Origin: Nannochloris sp. 'desiccata'
Taxonomy: Eukaryota > Chlorophyta > Trebouxiophyceae > Chlorellales > Chlorellaceae
Direction of reading: 5' to 3'
Length of the DNA: 64,000 bases
Assembly: GCA_019044685.2 (NCBI GenBank)
Contig: JAGTXX020000015.1
Location: forward strand, 1,674,001-1,738,000
The notes under the pieces: model-generated
The model's database searches: none
Told to the model about the DNA's origin: nothing
The model's input: only the letters and a program-made list of their open reading frames with translations
Part shown: one piece after another, positions 53,254 to 64,000 of the stretch
How the letters are laid out: each line of letters opens with the position of its first letter
Position numbering within the stretch: the stretch's first letter is position 1
Translations under genes and position numbers: made by a program

Positions 53254-55275
53254 TTATTTCTTTACTCTGCTTCTACCAAACCAACCTCTCTGAACTTTTT
53301 CTTTCTTCTCTATAGTCGCAGGTCCTTTCCTCTGGTCCTTTCCATTTCGAGCAGTCGTATCCCCAGGTGCGGGTAGCCTTTCTTGCACCGCTTTCCACGC
53401 ATTGTGCACCCCACCTATAGTACCTTTACCCACAAAGTGCACCTTTTCAATTCCTTGGTTCCACATCCAACCAGCAGCAGCAACCCCCGCTTGCAAGTTT
53501 TCTTGTGTCTTTTCCTTCGCTGAGGAACCATCCCTTCGTAATTGCCGCCAAAAAGCACTCGTCTGCGCTACAATTCCATGCGGTGTACTTAATGAAGCAG
53601 CTTTAGAAGCGATTTCTTCCTTCTTTTCAGCATCTCGTTTGCTAATTATGGCTTTTGCGGAATTTACCGCTGCTTTTCTCGAGGCGGTCTCTGCCTTTTC
53701 TTCAGCTTCCTTTGCTGCCTTAAAGGCCACCTCAATCGCATCAACTGAACGCATATCTAATGCCCCTTGGCACTGTGCTGCAGCTAGAGAAGCTTGATGT
53801 GCTGCACGGGTTGCTGTATCGGCAGCGTCAGCTGCCAAGGCAGACGCGGTGGCCGCTCTGTGAGCAGCAGTTGCCGATGCAGCAGCTGCTTTGTTAGCAG
53901 CGATTGCTCTTTCACGTAGCTCTACTAAAGACATCCCTTTTGGGATATTTAAAGCTTCAATTGTGCTCTCATCATCTATTTCTCTTTCAATCTCTTCTTC
54001 TTCTTCGTTATAATGTCGACTTCCTGAGGGCACCGGGAGCAATTTCGGTGACCGGGATGGCATCTCCCCAAGCGTCTCACCTGCTGCCTCTGTTGATATC
54101 GTAGATAAAGGTTTTAGTTTGTTTTCTTGTCGTGCTATTGCTCTATCATATAAATATTGTCTACGTTGTTGTATGGCGCGGATACGGTCTAGCGCTGCTT
54201 CAGCTTCTGCAGTACGTAAAGGCAACTTTGGCATTATGTCCTCGTCTTCATTCTTTCCTTCTTCTTTTTCTGCGACGGTGGCTGCCTCTTTTGATGGTAA
54301 CGGTTCTTGGGCTTCTTTCTTTTCTTCTTCTTTAACTGCGCTATCAAATAAAAGACTGGGAGATGGAAGAGCGTCCTCAACTTCAGATTCTTTAGACATG
54401 CTGGCAGCACCCTCTCCTTCATTAGCAGCATTAGCAGCAGGCGGTGACGGCAGTTTGTCCCTCTCCTGCATCTTCTCTTCTCCTATTTTAACTGCCGTAT
54501 CCTTTTCCTCTGATTCAATTATTCTCTTTTTACTGTTATCAGGCGCAAGTTTGGTTTCTTTATGCCTAGGTAGTGTTGGTCTTATATAAATTTGATTTGG
54601 AGCAGCGGTGGCAGTATCGTCTGTCTTTACAACATTGGCTGCTGGTGTTGTATCTTTTCTTTCGTGGTCTTGATTACGAGTAGAACCTACTTGTGCAATG
54701 ATAGGCTCAGTCTTCATAGCTTGATTGTACGCATCTGCAATTTAATAGATAGAAAAAGTAAGTGTTAAAGAAAAGAAAAAAATGCAAAAAAAGTCACCGA
54801 TGATGGTTGAGCAAAGGATTTTTTTCAAAAAAGGGATATCATTATCTTCAAAAGGTATGGAAAAGATCTTACTGTACTTTCGTCCTAAAAAGAATGCTCC
54901 AACGGCAATACCTCCTAAACTTAATGTAAACAAAGCATTCATAATAGGATGGCGTCCTGGTGGTCGTGACTTCACGGGAGGCGGGCCCCAATCATCGGTA
55001 GAAGTTGGCTGAGATATATCCTCTGCCCAGCTTGATAGCGACACAAACTCTTTATTTACTTCTGTAGATTCTGACGGGGGTGCTTCAGGCGAGGGGTCGC
55101 TCTGTTCAGGAGTGGTCGTGTAGATTTTAAATGCATCTAATCTACGAGAATGAATATCCCTATGAAAGTTGTTCGTTAAACATTCACCCACTCTCGACGG
55201 GTTTGTGGAATATTTAATGGCATTGAGATCAGTTCTTAAGGGGTGCCGAGGCAGCACAAGCCCTTTCGACTGCAT
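53254..55275 (-). CDS. Ala-rich coiled-coil protein with one membrane helix, unrecognised
   Basis: Exon 1 is 54873-55275 and exon 2 is 53254-54734 (1884 nt, 627 aa; the junction ...GRKY|NAYNQAMKTEP is in frame). Residues 1-50 are basic with few acids, like an organelle transit peptide. A membrane helix follows at ~110-130 (IMNALFTLSLGGIAVGAFFL). The large exon encodes an acidic Lys/Glu/Pro region, then a long Ala-rich amphipathic stretch (~395-500: ATAAHRAATASALAADAADT), and a basic C-terminus with VHFVGKGTIGG and GWFGRSRVKK. An anchoring role in an organelle membrane fits the layout but is inference. No family is recognised. Confidence 0.7.
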
Positions 55276-55554
55276 GATTTTGAGACTTAAGATTAATAAT
55301 TTCCCCAGAGGTAGCTGTAGACAATTCTTAGCTTACAGAAAAATCAATTAAACTACACTTATTCCAAATTAAATGTAGTTGCAGGAATGTGTGCATGAAA
55401 ATTCATGCAAATAACCCAAAAACTATTCAAGCACAGCGCTTTGATGACCCTTCTCTCTATCCCTCTTATATCCTTTGGCACAGAAATGAACGCTGCTGCC
55501 AATAACATTTACATCTAATACAGACAAATATGTCTAAGAAAGATAAAGAGAGAA
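55276..55554. other. Spacer, nothing recognised
   Basis: Upstream of the Ala-rich protein gene and of the small ORF at 55555. AT-rich, without coding signal. Confidence 0.35.
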
Positions 55555-55746
55555 ATGATAACAAATGAAGTGTGTAAGGACATATATGAGGAGAAGCACC
55601 GTAACGACACAATAATTCTGCAAATTCAAGAACACATACGTAGTGGAGAAGTATTCTCAGCCGCTGCTATCACTGCTCTGGACATAGAAGTACCTGATCG
55701 CCTGCCACAGCAGCTCCGAGTTCCTGAACCCTTGGGCCGGCCATGA
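55555..55746 (+). CDS. Small protein (63 aa), unrecognised
   Basis: The ATG-started frame MITNEVCKDIYEEKHRNDTI is followed by a helix and a conserved-looking ending (AITALDIEVPDRLPQQLRVP, EPLGRP). The mix of charged and hydrophobic residues is protein-like. The stop is 145 bp from the 3' end of the opposite CXXC gene. A competing ATG in another frame 24 bp upstream gives only 12 codons. It could be a real micro-protein, the last exon of a spliced gene, or chance. Confidence 0.35.
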   Translation: MITNEVCKDIYEEKHRNDTIILQIQEHIRSGEVFSAAAITALDIEVPDRLPQQLRVPEPLGRP

Positions 55747-55891
55747 GGTGCACCACTCGGGGAGCTATCCCCAAAGCATCCTATGTCTATCCTCAAAAAA
55801 AAATGAAAATCACTAAAGCAGCTCGAATGCCCTCTATAGACATTAGATCTAATGTGTACTACTCTAAACACCCTTTTTATACTCTAAAATT

Positions 55892-58800
55892 TTATACAGT
55901 GCCATCCCTCCTTTTTTCCAGGTTTACCGTCTCCAAGTATTGCACTGCAGCTTTATATACTAACTCAGATCTAACACCAGTGTTCACGGCTTCAGAAAAT
56001 ACGAGCTGGACATCAACAGGGCACTGTTGAATTATCTCTGGGTTGCCCGCTTGCTGCCTTTGTTGACTTCTTTCTACCTCACCTTCCGCTCTAGAAGGTG
56101 CAGAAGCAGATGTACCTGCAGCGGAGGATCTTCCTGCAGTAGATTCCATACGCTTCCATGCAGAGAAACCTCCAGACCTCGCTTGAGGTAGCTGCTTCTG
56201 CCTCTGCCGTTCTTGGTCAGAGGCAATCCCGCGAAGCCTTCCCCTACTAGGTAGAACGCCCTTCACCATACCGTGTACAGGCTGCCTAGAATCTGGAATA
56301 GGTTTAATGATATCGTGTATATCAAATCTATTGGGAACCATTTTCCGTGTCGTGGTAGCTGCTGCTGTTGTTGTTGCTGCTGCTGTGGTCTTAGAGATAG
56401 AAAGAGGCGGTGCTGGAAGGGGTGGGAAATGAGGAAATTGAGCATACTCTAAAATTGTTTTAATAAATGGAGTCAGATGAACAGGCATTCGTTCTCTCGC
56501 TTCTTTTTGCGCAACAGAATTTAACACTGCATGTGTCAAGCTGTATATAAATTGAAGTGTCGTAGATGTGATGTGATTGGTCACATTGAATCGATGTTGG
56601 TCAAACTTTTCTTCCTCCCCGTGTTCCTCTTTCTCAACATCAGAAGTGGTGGCAGTAGTAGTAGTAACGGCATCAGCAGAGGGTTTATCTATACTGTTGA
56701 TTAGGTCATCTAAGAGAGCTATAGACGTACCCAACTCAGAGTTGTTAGTAGTGATGGAAGCAGAAGCAACGCCTGACACTTCCACTGCTGCGGTGGCACC
56801 CTGACTCTGGTTTTGAGGTTGACTTTGAGGTTGAATTTGGCTGAGCGGGTGTGCTGTAAACTCAGGTCGACTTTGTTGGGTAGGTATAATAAATGGATTA
56901 TGTGGTTGAGAAGGCTGGCTTGGATTCTCACGTTGACTGCCCCTACCATCAACCCCTCCTCCAGCACCTTGTGCTGCTGCAGCTTCACGTTCTCTCCGTC
57001 GTTGTTGCTGTTGTCTTTGTAGTAGTGCCCATACTACATGTGTAAACAAACTACCAGGTCCTCCAATTTGCGAAGCTAGCATGAGCTGTTTGGTCGCCTG
57101 GACGTCTTGGAGCACAGATTCTAAATAGATTACCATAGCTTCCGTCCACCCTAGAGAAGATGTGAATGTAGAAGTGGAAGATGGTGTTGACAGAGCAGAA
57201 CATGGTGGTGCACTGGTAAAGAGAATTTCACTTAGCGACTGATACCCTGCTGCATCAAACGCTGCCTCTGTGATGCTCGAGGCATCACCAATTAAAGAGT
57301 GTAATACCCTCTGGTTAAAAGCGCTGTATCCTAGAAAACTTGGTCTTTCAATACCAGACACACCACTTTTACCACTGCGTTGGCGCTTTGACGACGACGA
57401 CGGGACTGTTCTTGTTGTCACCACCGCTGCCGCTCCTCTTGGCGCTGGCGGCTCTTCCTCTTCTTCCAACCAATCAAAAGGCTGTTCTTTCGCTTCAATT
57501 AACAAGGTACGCAGATTTATCAACTCTTCCATCCTCTTCTGATTCGAATCAAGCACACCAATGCATTTTTCTCCCGTCTTGTTTATTTTCTGTTTTTTCT
57601 TAGCACGGTTGAATTCCAAAAGTGCTGCTTGCTCTTCTACTAATCGACCTATAGTATTTTCCAGCTTAACCACTGATTTAGCCATCTTGGTACGTCGTGC
57701 TATGCCTCCTATTACTTTCATTTGCTCTTCTCTCTCCCTGTGACGAGCGCCAGTACCAAGGCCAACTTCCGCTGCCCCCGCTCCAACAGATGCCCCCTTT
57801 GCAGTAGCACGCACTCTCTGTATTTCATTATGCACTTCATCCATTAATTCATCCATCTCAGGCAATTCCTCAGCCCCAGGTCCAGCTTCTGCAGCTATCC
57901 TTGCAGCTACCGTACCAGCCAATTCACTATCGATATCAACTATACTACGACCAGCGGTACCAGCCAGTATACCAGATTGTAGTGCAGAGATTATTCTCGT
58001 ACTAAGCTGACCGACAGGACCAGACCATCGAGCGGTGTTGCAGGATTCGCAGTGGAAGATATTTCTGCTATTAACATGGCCACATTCAGTGGTTAGGGGT
58101 GCGTGATGTGCTGCCAAGGGTGCTCTGCCGCTCTCACTCTCACTTGAACTGGGACCACCACCACCATCAGCACCAGTAGGAGGCGATGGCGCCACTCTCT
58201 TTCCTTCTTCTTCTCTTGTGTTCTGTATATTCTCTTCTACTACGACCCGTGCAGTACATATCCAATCAATTAATGAATCTGGCTCCACGCCAAGTCTCCG
58301 AGAGATGAGGGCTACCTGCTGTTTAGTAGAAAGATGGGTAAAATCACTCGCTAAATTACTATGACCACCACCACTGCCTATAGAACTAAGACCAGCAGCT
58401 GTGCTTGTAGTGGTATAGTGTCGTGCTTGTGGATGAGATAGAAATGGCGCCCATCCCGCCCACCTCACATTTTCTTCATCTTCCTCTTCTCGCTCATCCT
58501 CTTCCTCGTCTTCATTTTCTTCTTTACCACCACCAGATACGTTCTCTACCGGGGCAGTATGACGAGTCCCTGTCTGTAAAGTACCTTCTGCAAAGCTGCT
58601 CTTCATTCCAGGCATCTGTTCGATATATTTCTCCAAAGAGATTTGATTCGCAGCGGCAGCGGCTACCGTGGATTGTACTGAGGGTGGTAGATTTTCCAAG
58701 ACTGCCGCCTCTGCTGCTTCTATCACCGACTTGAACCTTTCAGGCAGTGTTTTAGACGATGTTGCCTTGACAAAGTTGCATCTACATCGAAACTCTGCTT

Positions 58801-59636
58801 CACTTCTACACGCTCGACAGGCTTCACAGCGAAGTCCATCTCCAACGCGTTTTCTTTTCTTCCAAACGCTCTTACCATGCATCAAAGGCTGCGCTAGTTT
58901 CTTCGCTATTTCCTCTGCTTTGCTATAAGGAACACCGCCGAATTCAGCATCCCACGCTTTGACAGCTTTTAAAGTAGGGCACTGTGTCTCTGGGCCTCTA
59001 CGATGGCCTGATGCTTTTAAAAGACAAGGGGCGCATTCCCCGCAAGACTTTCTTATGTTTTTGATAACTTGATCGATTGTAGCAGGAGACACGCCAGGAA
59101 TAGAAGGTTTTTCTAGCGTACCATCTTGTAATATAGGGAATGCAGGCTCGGGTGGCGCTGTAATTGTGGTAGTGCGTTGATGTTGATCAGTTCGTGGTCG
59201 TTTTCGGGAAGGGCCAGATCCATTTCCTCGACCACTGCCACCACTGCCGATGCCACCACCGCCTTGTTGAAGAAAACCCGGAGGTCTGATGCTTGCGTTT
59301 AGAGGGGAATGTAGCGTTCCACGAGGTAGAATAGAATCAACATCTGGCCATAAGCGCTGAATTTCTTGCTTTTGGAGCTGATCTTGAGACCACGGAGTAA
59401 GCAATGCCGTCGTTACCGCCCTGAATAGAAAAGTAAATAATACTATTAGTTACTGTAGTTAATGCATCAGTATTCTTATTAATATGTAACCTATCTACTT
59501 ACTTGGCTTCTTCTATGCTGAGCGTCTTTTCATTTTTCCCTATCGTCGGGACGGCGGCGGTGAGATCAGTTGGAGGTGCCTGGTTGGATGGTGTTCCATC
59601 CTGGGGCACATTGCCGTCCCCTTCCGTTACAGACAT
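55892..59636 (-). CDS. Large CXXC-type zinc-finger protein (1220 aa), probable chromatin protein
   Basis: Exon 1 is 59503-59636 and exon 2 is 55892-59420 (3663 nt). Near residues 165-275 lies a CXXC-like cysteine block: RKSCGECAPCLLKASG, then GPETQCPTLKAVK, and GLRCEACRACRSEAEFRCRC. A second small zinc knuckle lies near 490 (CGHVNSRNIFHCESCNTARW, RanBP2-like). The rest alternates low-complexity Gly/Ser/Gln stretches with helical segments (IGRLVEEQAALLEFNRAKKK; WTEAMVIYLESVLQDVQATK; LQFIYSLTHAVLNSV), plus a nuclear-signal-like KRPRTD. Canonical CXXC fingers bind unmethylated CpG; this one lacks a clear second CGxCxxC in the usual register, so DNA binding is only suggested. It resembles no single plant family I know. 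Confidence 0.7.
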
Positions 59637-60009
59637 GAATTATGTATTGGGTATACGGGGTAAATTGAGTGGATAGACCATGTCGGTAGAGTGTTTTTTT
59701 TAAGTTGTAAATTGAAGGATCACTTAATAATTACCAAGGCCCTAAGCTCAGCGCATTCATCGGAGTCATTGCGTAATATACGAATTATACGATTTTTTGC
59801 GAACTTCAATTCAATAACCAATCGCTGTCTCGGCGACCAGCCTTGTCGGTTTCAGAGAATTTTCCGCCTTTGATTTTGAAGGCTTAGAAGGCGTGCCAAT
59901 CCTTCATATCATTTCTGTACATACTAAGACATCAAGTGAATACGTTGCTGCCACCGCTTAGAGAGATTTCCTAAAAAGCAGCTGGATTATTAAAAGCAAA
60001 TTTTACGAG
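59637..60009. promoter_or_regulatory. Divergent intergenic region, presumed promoters of the CXXC gene and the UQCC6/NFXL pair
   Basis: 373 bp between divergent starts without coding signal; the promoter role is inferred from orientation only. Confidence 0.4.
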
Positions 60010-60266
60010 ATGAGTTACATGCGAGGCTATATTGTGGCAATTGCTTCCCTCCTTGCTGGTGCATCGGCAGTGCACATGATTTACAAGCCAGATCTGGTAA
60101 GACTTCAACCATGCACTTGTTTTCATGGAGAAGCTTTTGCTAAAATGAACTTGATTAATCACAACCACCGTTCACGGCTCACTCAAGACTCGCTTCTTTT
60201 CTCAATATGCAGCGTATCCCTACCAACGAATACTCTTCCTCTACAGAAGAACAGAAGACTAAATAA
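60010..60266 (+). CDS. UQCC6: UQCC6/BRAWNIN-like (DUF4516) micro-protein, complex III assembly factor
   Basis: Exons are 60010-60096 and 60213-60266 (141 nt, 46 aa). The protein starts MSYMRGYIVAIASLLAGASA, continues VHMIYKPDL, and has exon 2 RIPTNEYSSSTEEQKTK. One membrane helix followed by VH-x-x-Y-[KR]-P-D-L-x-I-P is the hallmark of the BRAWNIN/UQCC6 family of mitochondrial inner-membrane proteins, needed for respiratory complex III assembly in animals. The gene ends only 7 bp before the next start codon on the same strand, so the two may share a transcript. Confidence 0.82.
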
Positions 60267-60273
60267 ATAAAAT

Positions 60274-63200
60274 ATGCCGCTTGTTCGGCCAGGAGGGGCT
60301 ACCTGGTCTTTGACTCCACCACCTAGTAGTTTTGCTGCAGACACCGCCGACGCTGCTGCTCCTTCTTTTGTAGAAATAAACACATCAGAAAAAGGAGAAA
60401 CAAGCAGCCAAACAACTACGCAATATACTCTAGCTATTTTAGAACGATATTTAACCACCTTTGATACCTTTGAATCATCATCTCATACTGCTCCTGCTGC
60501 TGCAGAGGGTTTCAAACACGATATCAATGGCAGGGGTGCGGTTGGCTGTGGCTGTGGCATCGATGCCGACACATCTGTCTTTTCTGAAGCTTTAGAAAGA
60601 CTCTCTGAGCATGTGACTGGCGATGCAAATGGTATGGCAGCATGCCTTATTTGTTTAGAAGATGTGGAGCCAACAGATCCAATATGGCACTGCTCTGGTG
60701 GAACAACAACAACACCAGCAGCAGCATCTTTGCCTAAATTTTCCAACTTGTGCGGTGGCGGTGGCGGCTGTGATATCAATGGTGATGATGCTATATTTTC
60801 ATCTTCTGGCTGCTATGCTTTGCTCCATTTACCTTGTGCGCAAGCGTGGGCTCGACAACAACTACAGCAGCAACAAGTAAAACAACAAAAATCACACTTA
60901 ACTACCAGTTGGGGCTGCCCAAAATGTCGACAACCTTACTCTACAGTCCCGACTCGTTATTCGTGCTTCTGCAGGAAAGTAGACAATCCAAATTACAACC
61001 CTTGGCACGTAGCTCATTCTTGCGGAGAAGAGTGTGCAGTAGAAAACCCAGTATGTGGCCATCCGTGTATGTTACTATGTCACCCTGGACCGCACCCGCC
61101 GTGTCCACGAGTTATTCAAGCCTCTTGTTATTGCGGGAAAGAAAGGACGTCGAGGCGGTGTGGCAAACAAGAATTTAGTTGTCAAGCTATGTGCGGAAGG
61201 AAAAGAACTGCTACTGGAGAAGAAGATTGCGTAGGCAGGTATTGTGAACATCCATGTCCTGCGCTATGTCATCCAGGAGAGTGCCCTCCTTGTATACGCC
61301 TTGTGACAAGTTCCTGTCGGTGCGGAGGCACAATTGCCTCTGAGATAAGGTGTAGCACCATTGCAGAGTTTCGATGCGAAAAAATATGCCAAAAATTGCT
61401 TCCTTGTGGAAAACATCACTGTAAACAAGTCTGTTGTGATGGTAAATGTGGTCCATGCCCGTTTTCTATTGGAATAAGGACCTGTCCTTGTGGAAAAACA
61501 GAAGAAACAAATATTGAATGTGGCGCAACGGTCCCGCCGTGTGGTCAAACGTGCGATAAAATACTCGCTTGCGGAGTCCATCACTGTACGGAACGGTGTC
61601 ACATAGGCCCATGTCCACAAACCTGTCGAACACATGTTGAAAAAACGTGCTCATGTGGCCGTATGATCAGAACAATATTGTGTCGAGAGACTTTCAAGTG
61701 CGAGCGTCGGTGCCCGGAGATGAAATCGTGTGGCCGCCATCCTTGTAAACGCCGTTGTTGCGATGGTGTACATTGTCCACCATGTGAAGAAGTATGTAAT
61801 AAACGACTGAGATGTGGTAATCATCGCTGTCCTGCTCCTTGCCATCCAGGAGAATGCAGCCCGTGTCCACTCTCGGTGAAAATTTCTTGTGCTTGTGGGA
61901 AAACGAGTTATTCTACCCCCTGTGGAAGAGAATCTACAGCGGAACCACCACAATGCCAGCTTGCATGCAGTGTACCTGCAACGTGTAGGCATAGAGGAAC
62001 GGAATTTCCGCCACATAGATGCCATTTTGGGCCATGTCCAGGTCTGCTAGCGAGAAAAGAAAAAAATCCGCCCTGTCCTTTTCCTTGTGGAAAAGCTTTA
62101 AATTGTGGTCATAAGTGCTCTGTTCCCTGTCACGACCCTCGTTCTCCAATAGATATCGCCTCTTTTACCCCTCCTCCGGCTCCAATTGCTCCAGGAGAAC
62201 GCGATGTGAGTAAAAGAAGAAGAGAATTATTGAGTGCCCCACCTGCTGCTGTGCCTGCCATGCGTGCTGCGATGGAATTTATCAAAGAAAGCGCTTCAAA
62301 TTCAAGTGCATGTCCACCTTGTGGAGTAATGCAACAGGTAACCTGCTTGGGGGGTCACACAACTGTTTCTCTCCCTTGTTGTCGTGCATTGCCATTTTCT
62401 TGTGAGAAATCCTGTGGGACACTTCTTAGCTGCGAAAATCACAGCTGCTCTTTACCTTGCCACGATATTGCAGTAAATGCGTGTGCACAATGTACTCTAC
62501 CTTGTCAAAAACAGCGTCCATGCAAGCACACCTGTCCTAGGAATGTTGATAATGCCAAGTGCCACCCGGGCGAGTGTGGAGAATGCCAAGTGGAAGTGCT
62601 GTTGCCTTGTCATTGTGGGAAAACAAGCCTTCTTTTTCCATGCTACAGAACAACAACTACTTCCTCTTCCACCCAGGGTGCTGTTACTCCTACTACTAAT
62701 GGAGCAATCAAGTCTAAAGAGCTGTGTTGCACCAAACAGTGCCTAAAACAGCTTGCTCATTGCCCTCATTTGTGTGAAGCTAGCTGCCATGAAGGGCCCT
62801 GTCCTGGGTCAGTTGCTCGGTGTGAAGCTGAGACAACAGTCCGGTGTAGTTGTAAGAGGTTGAAAAGAAAGCTAAAATGTTTTGAAGTAGCCAATTTATT
62901 AAAGAAAGCGAGAAAAAACAGCGCCGGCATAGGTGGGGGTGGTCATGGTGGCGATTATGATTCTATGACGTCATTGCGATTACTTCTCTGCGATGATGGG
63001 TGTGCTAAGAGCATCACCACCAAAATGAGTGTAGATACTGAAAAGCCAGCTTCCACTTCTGAAGGTACTACGACCACAACCTCCACTTTCGCACCTTCCT
63101 TGCGCCTTGAAGGCCAGAAAAAATGCCTACTCAATAACGAGCGCGCAGCAGAAGCCGCACGGAAAGAGCGAGATCGTGAGAAGAAACGGCTGGAAAAATT

Positions 63201-63351
63201 AAAACAAAAGAAAATACAGCAACTTATTAGGGTTTTGCTGTTGTTTACTATGTTTATAATTATTGTTTGTGGGTCGGTTTTACTGAGAAGGGTGTTGTCA
63301 ACTTTCGATGAAGTAGCTCAAGAAGCTTGGGGAGGAGATAATATACTTTAA
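60274..63351 (+). CDS. NFXL1: NFX1-type zinc-finger protein (NFXL-like) with RING-type finger and C-terminal membrane anchor
   Basis: Single exon, 1025 aa. A RING/PHD-like finger lies at ~128-228 (ACLICLEDVEPTDPIWHC ... CYALLHLPCAQAW ... WGCPKCRQPY), expanded by inserted Gly/Ala/Gln loops. Then about a dozen NF-X1 repeats of the form C-x-H-x-C-x3-C-H-x-G-x-C follow (~250-880; for example CGHPCMLLCHPGPHPPCPRV and CGNHRCPAPCHPGECSPCPL). After a Lys-rich helix, one hydrophobic segment (LLLFTMFIIIVCGSVLL) sits near the C-terminus, as in NFXL1. NFX1-like proteins act as E3 ligases or transcription/mRNA regulators; the anchor suggests ER or nuclear-envelope attachment. The start is the first ATG, 7 bp after the upstream stop. 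Confidence 0.93.
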   Translation: MPLVRPGGATWSLTPPPSSFAADTADAAAPSFVEINTSEKGETSSQTTTQYTLAILERYLTTFDTFESSSHTAPAAAEGFKHDINGRGAVGCGCGIDADTSVFSEALERLSEHVTGDANGMAACLICLEDVEPTDPIWHCSGGTTTTPAAASLPKFSNLCGGGGGCDINGDDAIFSSSGCYALLHLPCAQAWARQQLQQQQVKQQKSHLTTSWGCPKCRQPYSTVPTRYSCFCRKVDNPNYNPWHVAHSCGEECAVENPVCGHPCMLLCHPGPHPPCPRVIQASCYCGKERTSRRCGKQEFSCQAMCGRKRTATGEEDCVGRYCEHPCPALCHPGECPPCIRLVTSSCRCGGTIASEIRCSTIAEFRCEKICQKLLPCGKHHCKQVCCDGKCGPCPFSIGIRTCPCGKTEETNIECGATVPPCGQTCDKILACGVHHCTERCHIGPCPQTCRTHVEKTCSCGRMIRTILCRETFKCERRCPEMKSCGRHPCKRRCCDGVHCPPCEEVCNKRLRCGNHRCPAPCHPGECSPCPLSVKISCACGKTSYSTPCGRESTAEPPQCQLACSVPATCRHRGTEFPPHRCHFGPCPGLLARKEKNPPCPFPCGKALNCGHKCSVPCHDPRSPIDIASFTPPPAPIAPGERDVSKRRRELLSAPPAAVPAMRAAMEFIKESASNSSACPPCGVMQQVTCLGGHTTVSLPCCRALPFSCEKSCGTLLSCENHSCSLPCHDIAVNACAQCTLPCQKQRPCKHTCPRNVDNAKCHPGECGECQVEVLLPCHCGKTSLLFPCYRTTTTSSSTQGAVTPTTNGAIKSKELCCTKQCLKQLAHCPHLCEASCHEGPCPGSVARCEAETTVRCSCKRLKRKLKCFEVANLLKKARKNSAGIGGGGHGGDYDSMTSLRLLLCDDGCAKSITTKMSVDTEKPASTSEGTTTTTSTFAPSLRLEGQKKCLLNNERAAEAARKERDREKKRLEKLKQKKIQQLIRVLLLFTMFIIIVCGSVLLRRVLSTFDEVAQEAWGGDNIL

Positions 63352-63556
63352 TAACTTGGAATTAGTTATCTAGATTTCTTCATATGAACTATCTTACAAC
63401 TTAGAATAGAGTGTCAAAAGAGATAGCTTCTTTTTCTAGTAATCAAAATTGATGAATCTTCTATAGATGCTTTCTTTTTAGCAGAGGTGGACGGACGGAA
63501 GCGCGCGGCACATCCAAAAAGAAATTAAAAGATCTATTTGCTTCAATTTTTAAAAG

Positions 63557-64000
63557 TTAATGCTTTAGTGTTGCGGGGGCAATTTCACCAACAACCGGTT
63601 CTCCAGCCTTTGCCCATGCACCCATACCACCTACCATGTTGCTGATAGAATTGTAGCCCCAGTCAACAAGTTTGCCGCTTGCAACACCACCACGCCCACC
63701 GCCAAAGCAGGTGCAAATAATCCTCGCTTCCTTCTTATCACCAAGCTTTTCTTTGACCTGTAGAAAATAGAAGTTATGGGATTAAAGCGGGGTCTAAAGT
63801 TAATTACTGAGGGAGGAGTGAGGTGACCACCTCTTTGCCGCCCACTGGGAACATATCGTTATATAGTATACATATCAGTATCAAAGGAAAAAAATTACCT
63901 GCTCGTCAAAGTCAGGGTTATCAACCATTCCATCGCCAGAGACGATCTTGACAGGGATGTTTACAGCGCCCTCGAAGTGGCCTTTTTCAAATTCCTCAGG
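63557..64000 (-). CDS. Rhodanese-like domain protein, 5' part outside window
   Basis: The last two exons are visible: 63899-64000 (continuing beyond the edge) and 63557-63757, joined in frame (...NPDFDEQ|VKEKLGDKK). The visible part includes FEKGHFEGAVNIPVKI, the active-site loop IICTCFGGGRGGVASGKLVD with Cys at the start of CFGGGR, and NMVGGMGAWAKAGEPVV, the typical end of a rhodanese fold. The loop (C-x4-R) is that of a sulfurtransferase domain. The CTCFGGG variant and the missing N-terminus leave subfamily and location open. Confidence 0.88.

Noticed and set aside
1..64000. tRNA genes, CRISPR arrays or bacterial-type operons
   Set aside because: I saw no cloverleaf-type sequence with a GGTTCRA box in context and no spaced direct repeats; gene structure is eukaryotic throughout.

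Overview
The window is nuclear DNA of a photosynthetic green-lineage eukaryote, most likely a gene-dense green alga. The evidence is: most genes are split by short GT-AG introns (about 60-150 bp); a plastid ribosomal protein and a thylakoid-lumen protein are encoded with transit peptides but no secretory leader, which points to a primary plastid; and an SBP-box transcription factor, a family of the green lineage, is present. Eukaryotic housekeeping genes (eIF4G, eL34, NOP2, MIC10, DDRGK1, VMS1/ANKZF1, PNGase) fill the rest. I cannot name the species.

Layout. 1-9 kb: a peroxisomal-type ABCD transporter (cut by the window edge), plastid bL18, a Tat-targeted lumenal coiled-coil protein, eIF4G and MIC10. 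9-18.8 kb: tRNA-dihydrouridine synthase, DDRGK1 (UFMylation), VMS1/ANKZF1 (ribosome quality control), PNGase (glycoprotein turnover), a CRAL-TRIO protein and eL34. DDRGK1, VMS1 and PNGase are all protein-quality-control genes and lie side by side. 19-24 kb: a Gly/Asp-rich membrane protein, a degraded LTR-retrotransposon piece and a large multi-pass membrane protein. 24-27.5 kb: NOP2.

27.6-41.5 kb is the outstanding feature: a 13.9-kb almost perfect palindrome made of two oppositely oriented copies of a DNA transposon. Each copy has about 109-bp terminal inverted repeats, a KDZ-type (Kyakuja/Dileera/Zisupton) transposase with an N-terminal cysteine cluster, and a second seven-exon gene (592 aa) that I do not recognise. 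One 7-bp target duplication (ATGATCA) flanks the whole dimer, and it sits in what was a short interval between the divergent NOP2 and STAND-ATPase genes.

41.6-64 kb: the archaeal-type STAND ATPase, a 771-bp MITE-like element, a CFAD-like papain protease, an OTU protease, a ViaA/CoxE-like VWA protein with a frameshift at an A7 run, the SBP factor, a class II aldolase/adducin-like protein, an Ala-rich membrane protein, a 1220-aa CXXC-type zinc-finger protein, a UQCC6/BRAWNIN-like micro-protein only 7 bp upstream of an NFX1-type zinc-finger gene, and a partial rhodanese.

Exon limits were placed by eye from splice consensus and frame. Where a sum of exon lengths is quoted as in frame it was checked; other limits can be off by a few bases.
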